DNA of 64,000 nt from JACVRW01 sp963821275 (GTDB lineage: Bacteria; Actinomycetota; Thermoleophilia; Solirubrobacterales; Thermoleophilaceae). The position numbers and the translations under genes are program-made. Under the pieces are notes generated by a model. It worked only from the letters and a program-made list of their open reading frames with translations, made no database searches and was not told the origin of the DNA. The stretch covers positions 186,001 through 250,000 of the forward strand of contig CAWGDF010000013.1 in NCBI GenBank assembly GCA_963821275.1, in the 5' to 3' direction. Shown piece by piece: positions 18,205 to 27,163 of the stretch. How positions within the stretch are numbered: the first letter of the stretch is position 1; each line of letters starts with the position of its first letter.

Positions 18205-19378
18205 GCGGGTCGTCGGCCTCGGGCTCATCGGCGGCGGGCTGATGGGGCGCGAGCTGGCGAGCGCCGCAGCGCGCTGGATCCACCTGCAGGACTTCGGCGT
18301 GCGGCCGCGTCTGGTGCACGTGTGCGACGCCGACCAACGGACACTCCACTGGTTCGAGCGCCTGTCCGACCGGCCCCGGCTCAGCGAGAGCTACCGGGCG
18401 CTCCTCGCCGATCCCGAGGTGGAGGCCGTGTACATCGCCGTCCCCCACCACCTCCACGCCGAGCTCTACGTCGCCGCGCTCGACGCCGGCAAGCACCTCC
18501 TGGGCGAGAAGCCGTTCGGGATCGACCTCGAGGCCAACACGGCGATCATGGACGCGGTCGCCGCCCACCCCGACCTGCTGGCGCGCTGCTCATCGGAGCT
18601 GCCGTTCTTCCCCGGCGGCCAGGAGGTCTGGCGATGGATCGCCGCCGGGAGCTTCGGGCGCCCGATCGAGGTGCGCTCGCTGTTCCTGCACTCGAGCGAC
18701 CTCGACCCCGACAAGCCGATCAACTGGAAGCGCAGGGCCGAGACCAACGGGGCCTACGGCTGCCTGGGCGACCTGGGCATGCACCCGCTCCACCTCCCGC
18801 TGCGCGCCGGCTGGGCTCCGCTCGACGTTCGCGCCCTGCTCAGCGACATCGTCTCAGAGCGGCCCGACGGCCACGGCGGCCGGGCGCCCTGCGACACCGC
18901 CGACAACGCGCTCCTGCTCTGCCGGGCGGCGCACGAGGGCAGCGAGTTCCCGCTCCGCATCGAGACCAAGCGCATCGCGCCCGGCCACACGAACACGTGG
19001 ACGATCGAGGTGGACGGCACCGAGGGCTCCATCGCCTACTCCACAAAGCGCCCAAAGACCCTGCGGACGATGCGCTACGAGCCCGGCGCCCGGCAGGAGT
19101 TCGCCGAGACCGACCTGGGCTCGCAGGCGGCCTACCCGTCGATAACCGGGCCGATCTTCGAGTTCGGCTTCTCCGACGCCGTCCAGCAGATGTGGGCGGC
19201 GTTCCTGGACGAGCTGGCCCACGGGCGAGGGGGAATGCGCCAGCCGTTCCACTGCGTCACGCCGGAGGAGGCCGCGCTGACCCATGACCTCTTCACGGCG
19301 GCGCTGACGGCCGACGCCGAGGGAACCGTGGAGGCGGTGGAGCCGCGCTTCGCCCTGCGGCCGCCGGGGAGGGTCTAG
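18197..19378 (+). CDS. Gfo/Idh/MocA-family oxidoreductase
   Basis: NAD(P)-dependent sugar or polyol dehydrogenase of 393 residues, starting at GTG 18197 inside the aldolase gene. The N-terminal Rossmann motif is GLGLIGGGLMGRELA, and the EKPFGIDL motif near residue 100 carries the conserved catalytic Lys of the family. The second half is the alpha/beta dimerisation and substrate domain with GDLGMHPLHLPL. Co-translation with a kinase and an aldolase suggests a three-step sugar degradation route, with this enzyme oxidising the free sugar or handling a product. Substrate unknown. Confidence 0.87.
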   Translation: MAERVVGLGLIGGGLMGRELASAAARWIHLQDFGVRPRLVHVCDADQRTLHWFERLSDRPRLSESYRALLADPEVEAVYIAVPHHLHAELYVAALDAGKHLLGEKPFGIDLEANTAIMDAVAAHPDLLARCSSELPFFPGGQEVWRWIAAGSFGRPIEVRSLFLHSSDLDPDKPINWKRRAETNGAYGCLGDLGMHPLHLPLRAGWAPLDVRALLSDIVSERPDGHGGRAPCDTADNALLLCRAAHEGSEFPLRIETKRIAPGHTNTWTIEVDGTEGSIAYSTKRPKTLRTMRYEPGARQEFAETDLGSQAAYPSITGPIFEFGFSDAVQQMWAAFLDELAHGRGGMRQPFHCVTPEEAALTHDLFTAALTADAEGTVEAVEPRFALRPPGRV

Positions 19379-19425
19379 GTGCTGACCGGGCTGAAGGCTG
19401 ACGCGCGCGGGGCGGTGGAACCGGT

Positions 19426-20031
19426 CTAGGCGGCCTCGCGCTCGCGCTCGGCCTCGCGCAGCTCACGGAGCGCCCGCTTGCGCTCGTCGCGTGAGGTGCG
19501 GTCCAGGATGAGCACGCCGTCGAGGTGGTCCATCTCGTGCTGGATCACCCGGGCCTCGAGCCCCGACGCCTCGATCCGGCGCTCCTCGCCCTCCTCGTCG
19601 AGCGCGACGACGCGCACGTAAACGGGGCGCTCCACGTCCACGCTGATGCCGGGGATCGAGAGGCAGCCCTCCTCCAGTGTTTCCCGATCGCTGCTCGTCC
19701 ACTCGATCTCCGGGTTGGCCAGGGCGATGACGGGGGCATCGGGACCCACGCGGTAGACGAGCAGCCGCTGCGAGAGCCCCAGCTGCGGCGCGGCCAACCC
19801 GACCCCGAAGGCGTCGTTCATGAGCCCGGCCATCCGGCTCACCTGGCGGCGCAGGGAGTCGTCGAAGCGGTCGACGGGGGTCGCGCTCGACTTCAGCACC
19901 GGATCGCCGAGGCGGCGCACGAAGGACATGGCGGCCAGCCGGCGAGCCTCGATCTCAGGGTCGGCGGACGGTGATTCCTTCTCGACCGTCTCGAGGTCCG
20001 GCTCGTGCTCGTCCCGGGATCGCTTCGCCAT
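19426..20031 (-). CDS. def: Peptide deformylase
   Basis: Removes the formyl group from nascent proteins; Fe/Zn metalloenzyme in the cytosol. The 201-residue protein carries all three motifs: GVGLAAPQLG (76-85), EGCLSIPG (121-128, metal ligand Cys123) and HEMDH (165-169, ligands His165 and His169, catalytic Glu166). It has an N-terminal extension of about 35 charged residues before the usual start of homology; an internal Met at 35 (MSFVRRLGDPVL) could be the real start. It is downstream of priA on the same strand with a 36-nt gap. Confidence 0.95.
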   Translation of the reverse strand: MAKRSRDEHEPDLETVEKESPSADPEIEARRLAAMSFVRRLGDPVLKSSATPVDRFDDSLRRQVSRMAGLMNDAFGVGLAAPQLGLSQRLLVYRVGPDAPVIALANPEIEWTSSDRETLEEGCLSIPGISVDVERPVYVRVVALDEEGEERRIEASGLEARVIQHEMDHLDGVLILDRTSRDERKRALRELREAEREREAA

Positions 20032-20067
20032 GGGGCTCGAGTCTAACGCGGGCGCCGAGGCGCCGAA

Positions 20068-22239
20068 CTACTGCGGATCGACGTCCACCGCGAAGCTGGC
20101 GCGGGCATGCGCGCGATCCTGGGCGACGGCCTCCACCGCCTCGCGGACGGCCGCGATCGCCCGCTCGCGCTCCGGCGTGCGGACGACGAGCTGCGCTCGC
20201 CGGCGCGCCTGGCGGCGGAAGAGCGGCGCGGGGCCGAGCACGGGCACGGCCGCGGCCTCGATCAGCTCGCGCACCGCCTCGGCCGCAGCCAGCTCAGGGC
20301 CGGCCTCGGAGGAGGAACACACCACCCGCACGAGCTGACCGTAGGGCGGGTAGGCGAGCGCCTCGCGGCGCTCCAGCTCGCCCGCGAGAAAGCCGGAGGC
20401 GTCGTGGGCGGCGGCGTGGCGCAGCGCGCGGGCGCCGGGATCGAGGGCCTGCACGATCACCCGCCCCCCGCGCCGGCCGCGGCCGCTGCGGCCCGCCAGC
20501 TGGGCCACCAGCGCGAAGGTGCGCTCCTCGGCGCGGAAGTCGGGGAAGCGAAGGGTGGCGTCGGCGTCGAGAACCACGCCCAGCGTCACCTCAGGAAAGT
20601 CATGACCCTTGGCCACCATCTGGGTCCCCACCAGCACTCCCGCCGGCGCTGCCTGGAAGCGGCGCAGAACCCCGGCCACGCCGGTGGCGGCGGCCACGTC
20701 CGAGTCCAGCCGGAACACCGGCAGCGGCGCCACCAGCGCCTCCAGCTCGCGCTCGAGCTGCTCGGTGCCGGTGCCGTGCCGCGCGACCGCCACCGATCCG
20801 CACTCCCCGCAGGCTCGGGGCACGGGCTCGGTGTGGCCGCAGTGGTGGCAGGCCACCTCGTCCCGGGCCCGGTGCAGGACGAGCGTCACGTCGCAGTGCG
20901 GGCACTCCCACACACGCCCGCACACGCGGCAGGAGAGGAAGTTCGACCAGCCGCGCCGGTTGAGCAGCACGATCGCCTTCTCCCCTCCGCGGCACACCGC
21001 GTCGAGTGCGTCCCGGGTGCGCTCGTGCAGGGTGCCGGCCGCCCCGGGGGCGCCGACCACCTCAACAGCGGGGAGCGGACGACCGTCCACTCGCTCGGGC
21101 AGCTCGAGGCGCCGGTAGCGCAGCACGCTCTCCGGGCGCGGCGTGGCGCTGCCGGCCAGGAGCAACGCGCCCTGCTCCGCCGCGCGGCGCTCGGCCACCG
21201 CACGGGCGTCGTAGCGCGGGTCTCCCTCCTGCTTGTAGGAGCCGTCGTGCTCCTCGTCGATCACCACCAGCCCGAGGTCGGGGAACGGGGCGAACACCGC
21301 CGAGCGCGGGCCCACGCACACCCGCGCCTCCCCCCGGCGCATCCGCCACCACTCGTCGTAGCGCTCGCGCGGAGTGAGACGCGAGTGCATGACGGCCACC
21401 GCGTCGCCGAAGCGCTCGACGAAGCGCCCTGCCGTCTGCGGGGTGAGCGCGATCTCAGGGACGAGGACTATCGCGGAGCGGCCGCGACCCAGCGCGGCCG
21501 CGACGGCGCGCAGGTAGACCTCGGTCTTGCCGCTGCCGGTCACACCGTGGAGCAGCAGCGGCGGCCCCGCCACGCCCACCCGCGGCTCGATCACTTCGAG
21601 GGCGGCCCGCTGGTGGGCGGTGAGGGCGCGTGGCCGGGCCGCCGCCCCCACCCCGCCGTCCAGCCGCGGGCGGCGCGCCGGCTCGGCCGCCCGCTCCAGC
21701 CGTATCAGTCCTCTGCGCTCGAGGCTGCGAAGCGTGGAGTGGTCGCAGCCCGTGCGCCGGGACAGGGCGGCGGCGCCCACCGGCCCGCCGCCCAGGGCGG
21801 CCAGCGCGCCGCGCTGGCGCGGCCCCAGCCGCGGGGGCACAGTCGCCGCGAGCACGGTCCGGCCCTCGGGTGTGAGCGCCGCGCGCAGCGACCGCCTCCG
21901 CCGCAGCGGCCGGGACGAGCCGGTGCCCGTGCCCGGGGGAAGCACCAGCGCCAACCCGCGCGCGGGCGTCGACACGTACTCGTGTGCCACCCACAGCCCG
22001 AGCCGGACGAGCGGCTCCGGCAGGTCGGCCTCGAGCGCCGCCAGCGGCTCGCTGAGCCGATCGTCCGGGAGCTCGCTCTCCTCGGACAGCTCGACGACCA
22101 CCCCGAGCAGACGCCGCCGCCCGAACGGCACCACGAGCATGCTTCCCACCCCGACCTCCGCGAGCCCGCCGGCGAGCCGGTAGTCGAACGGCCCGCGCAG
22201 CGAGCGGGCGGGCGTGAGCGGCTCGACCTTGGCGATCAC
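20068..22239 (-). CDS. priA: Primosomal protein N', replication restart helicase PriA
   Basis: Superfamily 2 helicase that reloads the replisome at stalled forks. The GTG at 22239 gives 723 residues, starting directly at the conserved VIAKVEPLTPARSLRGPFDYRL domain. Walker A is GVTGSGKTEVYLRA, and Walker B is DEEHDGSYKQE. The zinc-binding insert has four CxxC pairs (CRVCGRVWECPHC and CHHCGHTEPVPRACGEC). The C-terminal helicase motif is QLAGRSGRGRRGG. Many actinobacterial PriA proteins have lost helicase motifs, but these are intact here. It is divergent from the cyclase gene with only about 56 nt between starts. Confidence 0.93.
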   Translation of the reverse strand: MIAKVEPLTPARSLRGPFDYRLAGGLAEVGVGSMLVVPFGRRRLLGVVVELSEESELPDDRLSEPLAALEADLPEPLVRLGLWVAHEYVSTPARGLALVLPPGTGTGSSRPLRRRRSLRAALTPEGRTVLAATVPPRLGPRQRGALAALGGGPVGAAALSRRTGCDHSTLRSLERRGLIRLERAAEPARRPRLDGGVGAAARPRALTAHQRAALEVIEPRVGVAGPPLLLHGVTGSGKTEVYLRAVAAALGRGRSAIVLVPEIALTPQTAGRFVERFGDAVAVMHSRLTPRERYDEWWRMRRGEARVCVGPRSAVFAPFPDLGLVVIDEEHDGSYKQEGDPRYDARAVAERRAAEQGALLLAGSATPRPESVLRYRRLELPERVDGRPLPAVEVVGAPGAAGTLHERTRDALDAVCRGGEKAIVLLNRRGWSNFLSCRVCGRVWECPHCDVTLVLHRARDEVACHHCGHTEPVPRACGECGSVAVARHGTGTEQLERELEALVAPLPVFRLDSDVAAATGVAGVLRRFQAAPAGVLVGTQMVAKGHDFPEVTLGVVLDADATLRFPDFRAEERTFALVAQLAGRSGRGRRGGRVIVQALDPGARALRHAAAHDASGFLAGELERREALAYPPYGQLVRVVCSSSEAGPELAAAEAVRELIEAAAVPVLGPAPLFRRQARRRAQLVVRTPERERAIAAVREAVEAVAQDRAHARASFAVDVDPQ

Positions 22240-22295
22240 CGGCCCCAAGCTACGCGGGCGGGCGGACGGCGCGGACGACCTGTGACGATGTCCGC

Positions 22296-23405
22296 GTGGC
22301 GATCGACTTCGAGGCCGAGGGCCTGCTGGAGGGCGCCCCGGACGAGCGAGCCAGGGAGGCTCGGCTCGACCTGCTCCGCACGCTCGAGCAGGAGGGCTTC
22401 GGGCTCGAGGAGCTTCGCCGCGCCACCCGGGAGGACCGGCTCGCCCTGCTGCCGCTGGAACGCGTGCTGGAGGGCGAGGGGCGCCGTTACACGCGCGAGG
22501 AGGTGGCCGAGCGGGCGGGGGTCGAGCTGGAGGACCTGCTCGAGGCGCGCCGCGCATTGGGGGCGCCGACCCCTGGTCCCGGTGAGGCCGTGCTCACCGA
22601 GGACGACCTCGCCCTGGCCCGTCAGGCCCGGCTACTGCTGGAGGGCGGCCTGAGCCGCGAGGCATTCCTCGAGATCACCCGCACGATGAGCCAGGCCATG
22701 TCCGGGGTCGCCGCGAGCCTCGTGTCGACCTTCGGGGAGGCGCTGCTGCGGCCGGGCGACACGGAGCGCGACCTGGGCCTGCGCTACGCGGAGTCGATGC
22801 GCGAGCTGGGTCCGCTGGCCGGTCCCGCGCTGTCCCACATGCTCAACCTGCGCCTGCGCGAGCAGGCTCGCCAGGCGGTCGTCGGCCAAGCCGAGCTGCA
22901 GAGCGGGCGGCTGCCGGGCGCCCAGCCGACGGTCGTGGGCTTCGTGGACATCGTGGGCTTCACCAGCCTCGGCGAGCAGGTGCCGCCCGAGGAGCTCGGT
23001 GCGGTGGTGGGGCGCTTCGAGCGGCGGGTCGAGGACGCGGTGCGCCCGCCGGTGCGCCTGGTCAAGACGATCGGCGACGCAGCCATGCTCGTGTCCCCTG
23101 TGCCCGACCCGCTGATCCGCGTGGCGCTGGACCTCGTGGAGAGGCGAGGCGCGGACGAGGGGGAGCAGCTGCGGGCCGGACTGGCCTCGGGGCACGCGCT
23201 CCCGCGGGCCGGCGACTGGTACGGGCGGCCGGTGAACCTGGCCAGCCGCCTCACGGCGTTCGCCCGCCGCGGCAGCGTGGTCACCCCGGCCGAGGTGCGC
23301 GGCGCCGCCGTCGGCGACTACGACTGGTCGTTCGCCGGCAGCCGCCGCTTCAAGGGCGTGGAGGGCGAGGTGCGCGTCTACCGGGTGCGGGCGCGCCGCG
23401 GGTGA
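22296..23405 (+). CDS. Class III adenylate/guanylate cyclase with N-terminal regulatory domain
   Basis: Soluble nucleotide cyclase of 369 residues starting at GTG 22296. The N-terminal about 200 residues are helical and resemble the pH-sensing autoinhibitory domain of mycobacterial Rv1264; no membrane segment is seen. The catalytic domain begins at VVGFVDIVGFTSLGEQ near residue 210. The two metal-binding Asp residues (FVDIVGF and IGDAAM), the purine-contacting Lys (RLVKTIGD) and the transition-state Asn/Arg (VNLASRL) are all present, so it should be active. Signal and target are unknown. Confidence 0.88.
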   Translation: MAIDFEAEGLLEGAPDERAREARLDLLRTLEQEGFGLEELRRATREDRLALLPLERVLEGEGRRYTREEVAERAGVELEDLLEARRALGAPTPGPGEAVLTEDDLALARQARLLLEGGLSREAFLEITRTMSQAMSGVAASLVSTFGEALLRPGDTERDLGLRYAESMRELGPLAGPALSHMLNLRLREQARQAVVGQAELQSGRLPGAQPTVVGFVDIVGFTSLGEQVPPEELGAVVGRFERRVEDAVRPPVRLVKTIGDAAMLVSPVPDPLIRVALDLVERRGADEGEQLRAGLASGHALPRAGDWYGRPVNLASRLTAFARRGSVVTPAEVRGAAVGDYDWSFAGSRRFKGVEGEVRVYRVRARRG

Positions 23406-23418
23406 AGCGGATCCGCGC

Positions 23419-23439
23419 GCAGCCGGCCGAGCCGGCTGC
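23419..23439. terminator. GC-rich hairpin between convergent cyclase and metK
   Basis: A perfect inverted repeat GCAGCCGGC-CGA-GCCGGCTGC lies between the stops of the cyclase (plus) and metK (minus). The position and compact 9-bp stem with 3-nt loop fit a bidirectional terminator. Only a weak T pair follows on the plus strand. Confidence 0.55.
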
Positions 23440-23445
23440 TTGCGG

Positions 23446-24713
23446 CTAGGCCGAGGCCGGCTCGCCCTGCCGCTCGCCCAGGCCGGCGGCGTCGCGCAGG
23501 ACGTCGGCCTTGTCGGTCTTCTCCCAGGTGAAGTCGTGGTCCTCGCGGCCGAAGTGGCCGTAGGCCGCGGTCTTCTGGTAGATCGGCCGGTGCAGGTTCA
23601 GGTACTCGCGGAACGCGCCGGGGCGCAGGTCGAAGTTGGCCTCCACCAGCTCCGCGATCGTCGAGCGCCCCACCCTCTCGGTGCCGAAGGTCTCGACCAT
23701 CACCGAAACGGGGTGCGCGACCCCGATCGCGTAGGCCACCTGCACCTCGCAGCGGTCCGCCAGGCCGGCGGCCACCACGTTCTTGGCCACATAGCGCGCC
23801 GCGTAGGCGGCCGAGCGGTCGACCTTCGACGGGTCCTTGCCGGAGAAGGCGCCGCCGCCGTGACGCGCGGCACCGCCGTAGGTGTCGACGATGATCTTGC
23901 GCCCGGTCAGGCCGGCAGTCGCCCACGGGCCCGCCGATCACGAACTTGCCGGTGGGGTTGACCAGGAAGTTGCGGCCCGTGCTGTCATGGAGCTTCTTCT
24001 CGTCGTAGAGCTCGGCGGGCAGGATCGGGTGCACGACGTGCTCCCACAGGTCCGGCTTGATGAGCGTCTCGGCGTCCACGCCGTCCTTGTGCTGGGTGGA
24101 GATCAGGATCGCTCGATCTCGATCGGCCGCCCGTTCTCGTAGCGGACGGTGACCTGGGTCTTGCCGTCGGGGCGCAGGTAGGGCATCACCTCGGCGCGGC
24201 GGACCTCGGCGAGCCGGTGCGCGAGCTTGTGCGCCAGCGAGATCGGGAGCGGCATCAGCTCCGGCGTCTCGCGCGTGGCGTAGCCGAACATCATGCCCTG
24301 GTCGCCCGCGCCGGCCACGTCGAGCTCGTCGTCGTCGGCCGGGTCGGTGCGCGCCTCGAACGCCTTGTCCACGCCCTGTGCGATGTCCGGCGACTGCTCG
24401 TCGATCGCGGTGATCACCGCGCAGCTGTCGCAGTCGAAGCCGTAGCGCGGCGTCGGTGTAGCCGATCGCGCCTGATCGTCTCGCGTGCGATCCTGGGAAT
24501 GTCCACGTAGGTGTCGGTGGAGATCTCCCCCGAGACGACCACGAGCCCGGTGTTCACCAGCGTCTCGCAGGCCACGCGGCCGCTCGGGTCCTCTGCCATG
24601 ACCGCGTCGAGCACGCCGTCGGAGATCTGGTCGGCCATCTTGTCCGGATGGCCCTCGGTGACCGATTCGGAGGTGAACAGGAACTCGTTGTCTGAAAGCG
24701 GCTCGGTCGTCAT
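23446..24713 (-). CDS. metK: S-adenosylmethionine synthetase (at least four frameshifts)
   Basis: Makes S-adenosylmethionine from methionine and ATP. The start is ATG at 24713. Seen in successive frames are FTSESVTEGHPDKMADQISDG at the N-terminus, ITAIDEQSPDIAQGV, GAGDQGMMFGYATRETPELM, LVNPTGKFVIGGPVGD, then YAIGVAHPVSVMVETFG and a C-terminal GHFGREDHDFTWEKTD. Shifts lie near 24471 and 24450 (one extra base each), 24112 (one base missing) and 23922 (one extra base). The span is 3n+2 nt, exactly the net of these changes. All family blocks survive, so this is most likely a functional gene in erroneous sequence. No SAM riboswitch is visible upstream. Confidence 0.85.
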
Positions 24714-24751
24714 GAGGCGGGAGAGGGTAGCTGGGAGGCCCTCAGCCGCTC

Positions 24752-26059
24752 TTAGGCGCGTCCGCCGCTGGTCTTGAAGTCGATCACCAGCGGCACGCCC
24801 TCGAGGCCGTAGCGCTCGCGCAGGCGGTTCTCGAGGAAGTACGCGTAGTCGCGGGTCACCAGCGAGCGGTCGTTGACCTGGACGGCGAAGCGCGGCGGCG
24901 AGTCCTCGAACTGGGTCATGTAGTAGAGCTTCAGGCGCCTGCCGCGCTTGGCCGGCGGCTCGCGGGCCGCCTGGAGGTCGGACAGGAAGCGGTTCAGCTC
25001 GGCGGTCTGGATCCGCTGGGCGGAGCGGTCGGCGACGACAGCGCCTCGGCCACCAGCGCTTCAGGCCGCGGCCGGTCTTCGCCGAGACGGCCATCACGCG
25101 AGGGCGCTGGCGCAGCTTCTGCGACCACGCGCGCCTTGGCGTCCTCGAGGTCGTCTCGGTCGACGTCCCACTTGTTCAGCGCGATCACCGTGGCGCACTT
25201 CTTCTGCATCGCCATCTCGGCGATGCGGAGGTCCTCGCTGGTCACGCCCTCGGCGGCGTCGCAGAGCACGATCGCCACCGCCGCGCGCTCGGCGGCCCGC
25301 TCGGAGCGCAGCTGCGCGTAGTAGTCCACGGTGCCCGCCACCTTGGTGCGCCGGCGCAGCCCGGCCGTGTCGACGAGCACCACCGGCCGGCCCTCGAACT
25401 CGATGCGGGTGTCGATCGCGTCGCGCGTCGTGCCGGCCATCGGCGTCACGATCACCCGCTCCTCGCCCAGCAGGCTGGTTGACGCAGCGACGACTTGCCG
25501 ACGTTCGGCCGGCCGATCACGCGCCAGGCGGGTGGCCTCCTCGTCCGGCGCCTCGCGTGCGCGGCAGCCGCTCCGCCACCCGGTCGAGCAGGTCGCCGGT
25601 GCCGAGCCCGTGGGCCGCCGACACGGGCACCGGCTCGCCCAGGCCGAGCCCAGAACTCGGCCGCCAGCCGCGCCTGGGCGCGCGTCGTCGACCTTGTTGG
25701 CGGCCACGACCACCGGCACCGGCGCCGCCGCGCAGCTCTCCGCGCCAGCTCGGCGTCGCCGGGGCGCAGCCCGGCGCGCGGCGTCGACCACGAGCAGCGC
25801 CACGTCGGCCTCGGCGACGCCGCGCGGGCCTGCGGCTGCACCGCCGCGGACGATCGTCGCTCTCCTCGGCCAGGTCCACCCCGCCTGTGTCCACCAGCGG
25901 AAGCCGCGCCCGTTCCAGTCGGCCTCGACCTCCTTGCGGTCGCGCGTGACCCCCGCCTGCTCGTGCACCACCGCCTCGCGGGTGCCCGGCGAGGCGGTTG
26001 ACCAGCGTCGACTTGCCGACGTTGGGGTAGCCGACCACCGCGACCTTCGGCCGGCTCAT
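24752..26059 (-). CDS. der: Ribosome assembly GTPase Der/EngA (multiple frameshifts)
   Basis: Double-GTPase needed for 50S subunit assembly. The start ATG at 26059 gives MSRPKVAVVGYPNVGKST (first P-loop, residues 9-17). The second GTPase domain appears as VIGRPNVGKSS, then EERVIVTPMAGTTRDAIDT and VDTAGLRRRTKV, with NKWD further on. The C-terminus reads LVIDFKTSGGRA before the stop at 24752. Between these blocks the frame changes repeatedly (for example near 25985, 25905 and 25490). Total span is 3n nt and about 435 codons, the normal Der length, which supports scattered compensating sequence errors. It overlaps the end of cmk. Confidence 0.82.
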
Positions 26060-26672
26060 CGCCGGCCGAGTCGTGCACCAGCTCGACGATGCGCGCCACC
26101 ACCTCGTCGACCGTGAGACCCGTGGTGTCGAGCTCGACCGCGTCCGGCGCGCGCAGCGGCGAGTGCTCGCGCGCGCTCGTCCTGGGCGTCGCGCAGCGCC
26201 TGGTCGCGCAGCACGGTCTCGGGGTCGGCCCCCAGCTCGTCGGCGCGCCGCCGGGCGCGCTCGTCGGCGACTGGCGGTGAGGAAGACCTTGAGCGCGGCG
26301 TCCGGGGCCACGACCGTGCCGATGTCGCGGCCCTCGGCCACCCAGTCGCCGGCCGCCAGCAGCTCGCGCTGCTTCTCGACCAGCGCCTCGCGCACCGTCG
26401 GGTTGGTCGCCACCTTGGAGGCCGCCTCGGTGACCTCGGGCGCGCGGATGGCCTCGGTCACGTCGCGCCCGTCGGCGAGCATCCGCTCGCCGAGCTCGAT
26501 CTCAGCTCCGCGGCCGCGCTCGGAGGCGGCGCCGCCCTGTCGAGCAGCGGCCAGCGCGACCGCGCGGTACATGGCCCCCGAGTCGAGGTAGGTGAAGCCC
26601 AGAGCGCGCGCGGCAGCGCCGCGCGACGGTGCTCTTGCCCGCCCCGGCGGGTCCGTCGATCGCGACCACCAT
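26056..26672 (-). CDS. cmk: Cytidylate kinase (multiple frameshifts)
   Basis: Phosphorylates CMP and dCMP. The N-terminus MVVAIDGPAGAGKSTVAR carries the P-loop. Downstream blocks include SGAMYRAVA, EIELGERMLADGRDVTEAIR and GRDIGTVVAPDAALKVFLTAS, then a C-terminal VARIVELVHDSA just before der. The frame breaks near 26620, 26270 and 26170 and close to the 3' end. The expected TGA would overlap the der ATG. All motifs are recognisable and the length is near normal, so I treat it as one gene with sequence errors. cmk-der is a common actinobacterial pair. Confidence 0.82.
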
Positions 26673-26701
26673 GGCGGCCTGAGGCTACAGCGGGCGTTCC
26701 G

Positions 26702-27163
26702 TTACGACGGCTTGGTGGTCATGGCCCAGACCGCCACCAGATATGCCAGCACGGAAATCCCGAGCAGAAGCACCACCGCAAAGCTCAGCCCGCCACCCGC
26801 TCTCCCTTCGCGGGCCGCCCGCCGGGCCGCCACGCCGGCGCACACGGTGGCGGCGATAAGGAGCAGCAGGGTGGACTCGGAGGTGATGAAGCCGATGTCC
26901 ACCCACCCGGGTGCCTCCTCGTCCAGGTTCTCCTCGGAGAGCAGCCACTGCGCGCTCACGCGCATCACGATCCAGGCGGGGAGGGCGGCGAGGAGAAGGC
27001 TGCGAAAGCCAAGGCGAACAGCCGCGGCGGAGCCGTTGCGGGAGGCCCCGGCCAGCGACGCCATCACCATCACCAGCGCGCCGACCAGCACGAACGCGGC
27101 GAGCACGTGCAGGAACAGCGGCAGGTTCCAGGCGTCGGGCCGGATCGCTGCGAGCGCAGTCAT
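26702..27163 (-). CDS. Hypothetical four-helix membrane protein
   Basis: Predicted integral membrane protein of 153 residues with four hydrophobic segments: LHVLAAFVLVGALVMVMASLAG, SLLLAALPAWIVMRVSA, STLLLLIAATVCAGVAA and FAVVLLLGISVLAYLVAVWAM. The first segment resembles that of its upstream neighbour (LFLHVLAAF versus LFLHVLAAL), so the two may be distant paralogues or subunits of one complex. The ATG at 27163 overlaps that gene's stop. Function not recognised. Confidence 0.72.
   Translation of the reverse strand: MTALAAIRPDAWNLPLFLHVLAAFVLVGALVMVMASLAGASRNGSAAAVRLGFRSLLLAALPAWIVMRVSAQWLLSEENLDEEAPGWVDIGFITSESTLLLLIAATVCAGVAARRAAREGRAGGGLSFAVVLLLGISVLAYLVAVWAMTTKPS

Noticed and set aside
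16421..19378. Sulfoquinovose or autoinducer-2 degradation operon
   Set aside because: Kinase and aldolase families are compatible, but no sulfosugar isomerase, sulfoquinovosidase, Lsr transporter or regulator is present in the window.
24714..24751. SAM riboswitch upstream of metK
   Set aside because: Only 38 nt separate metK from the preceding gene, with no room for a riboswitch fold.
23446..26672. metK, der and cmk as true pseudogenes
   Set aside because: All three are normally essential, all conserved blocks survive, total lengths are normal, and the shifts sit at short runs. Sequence error explains them better.
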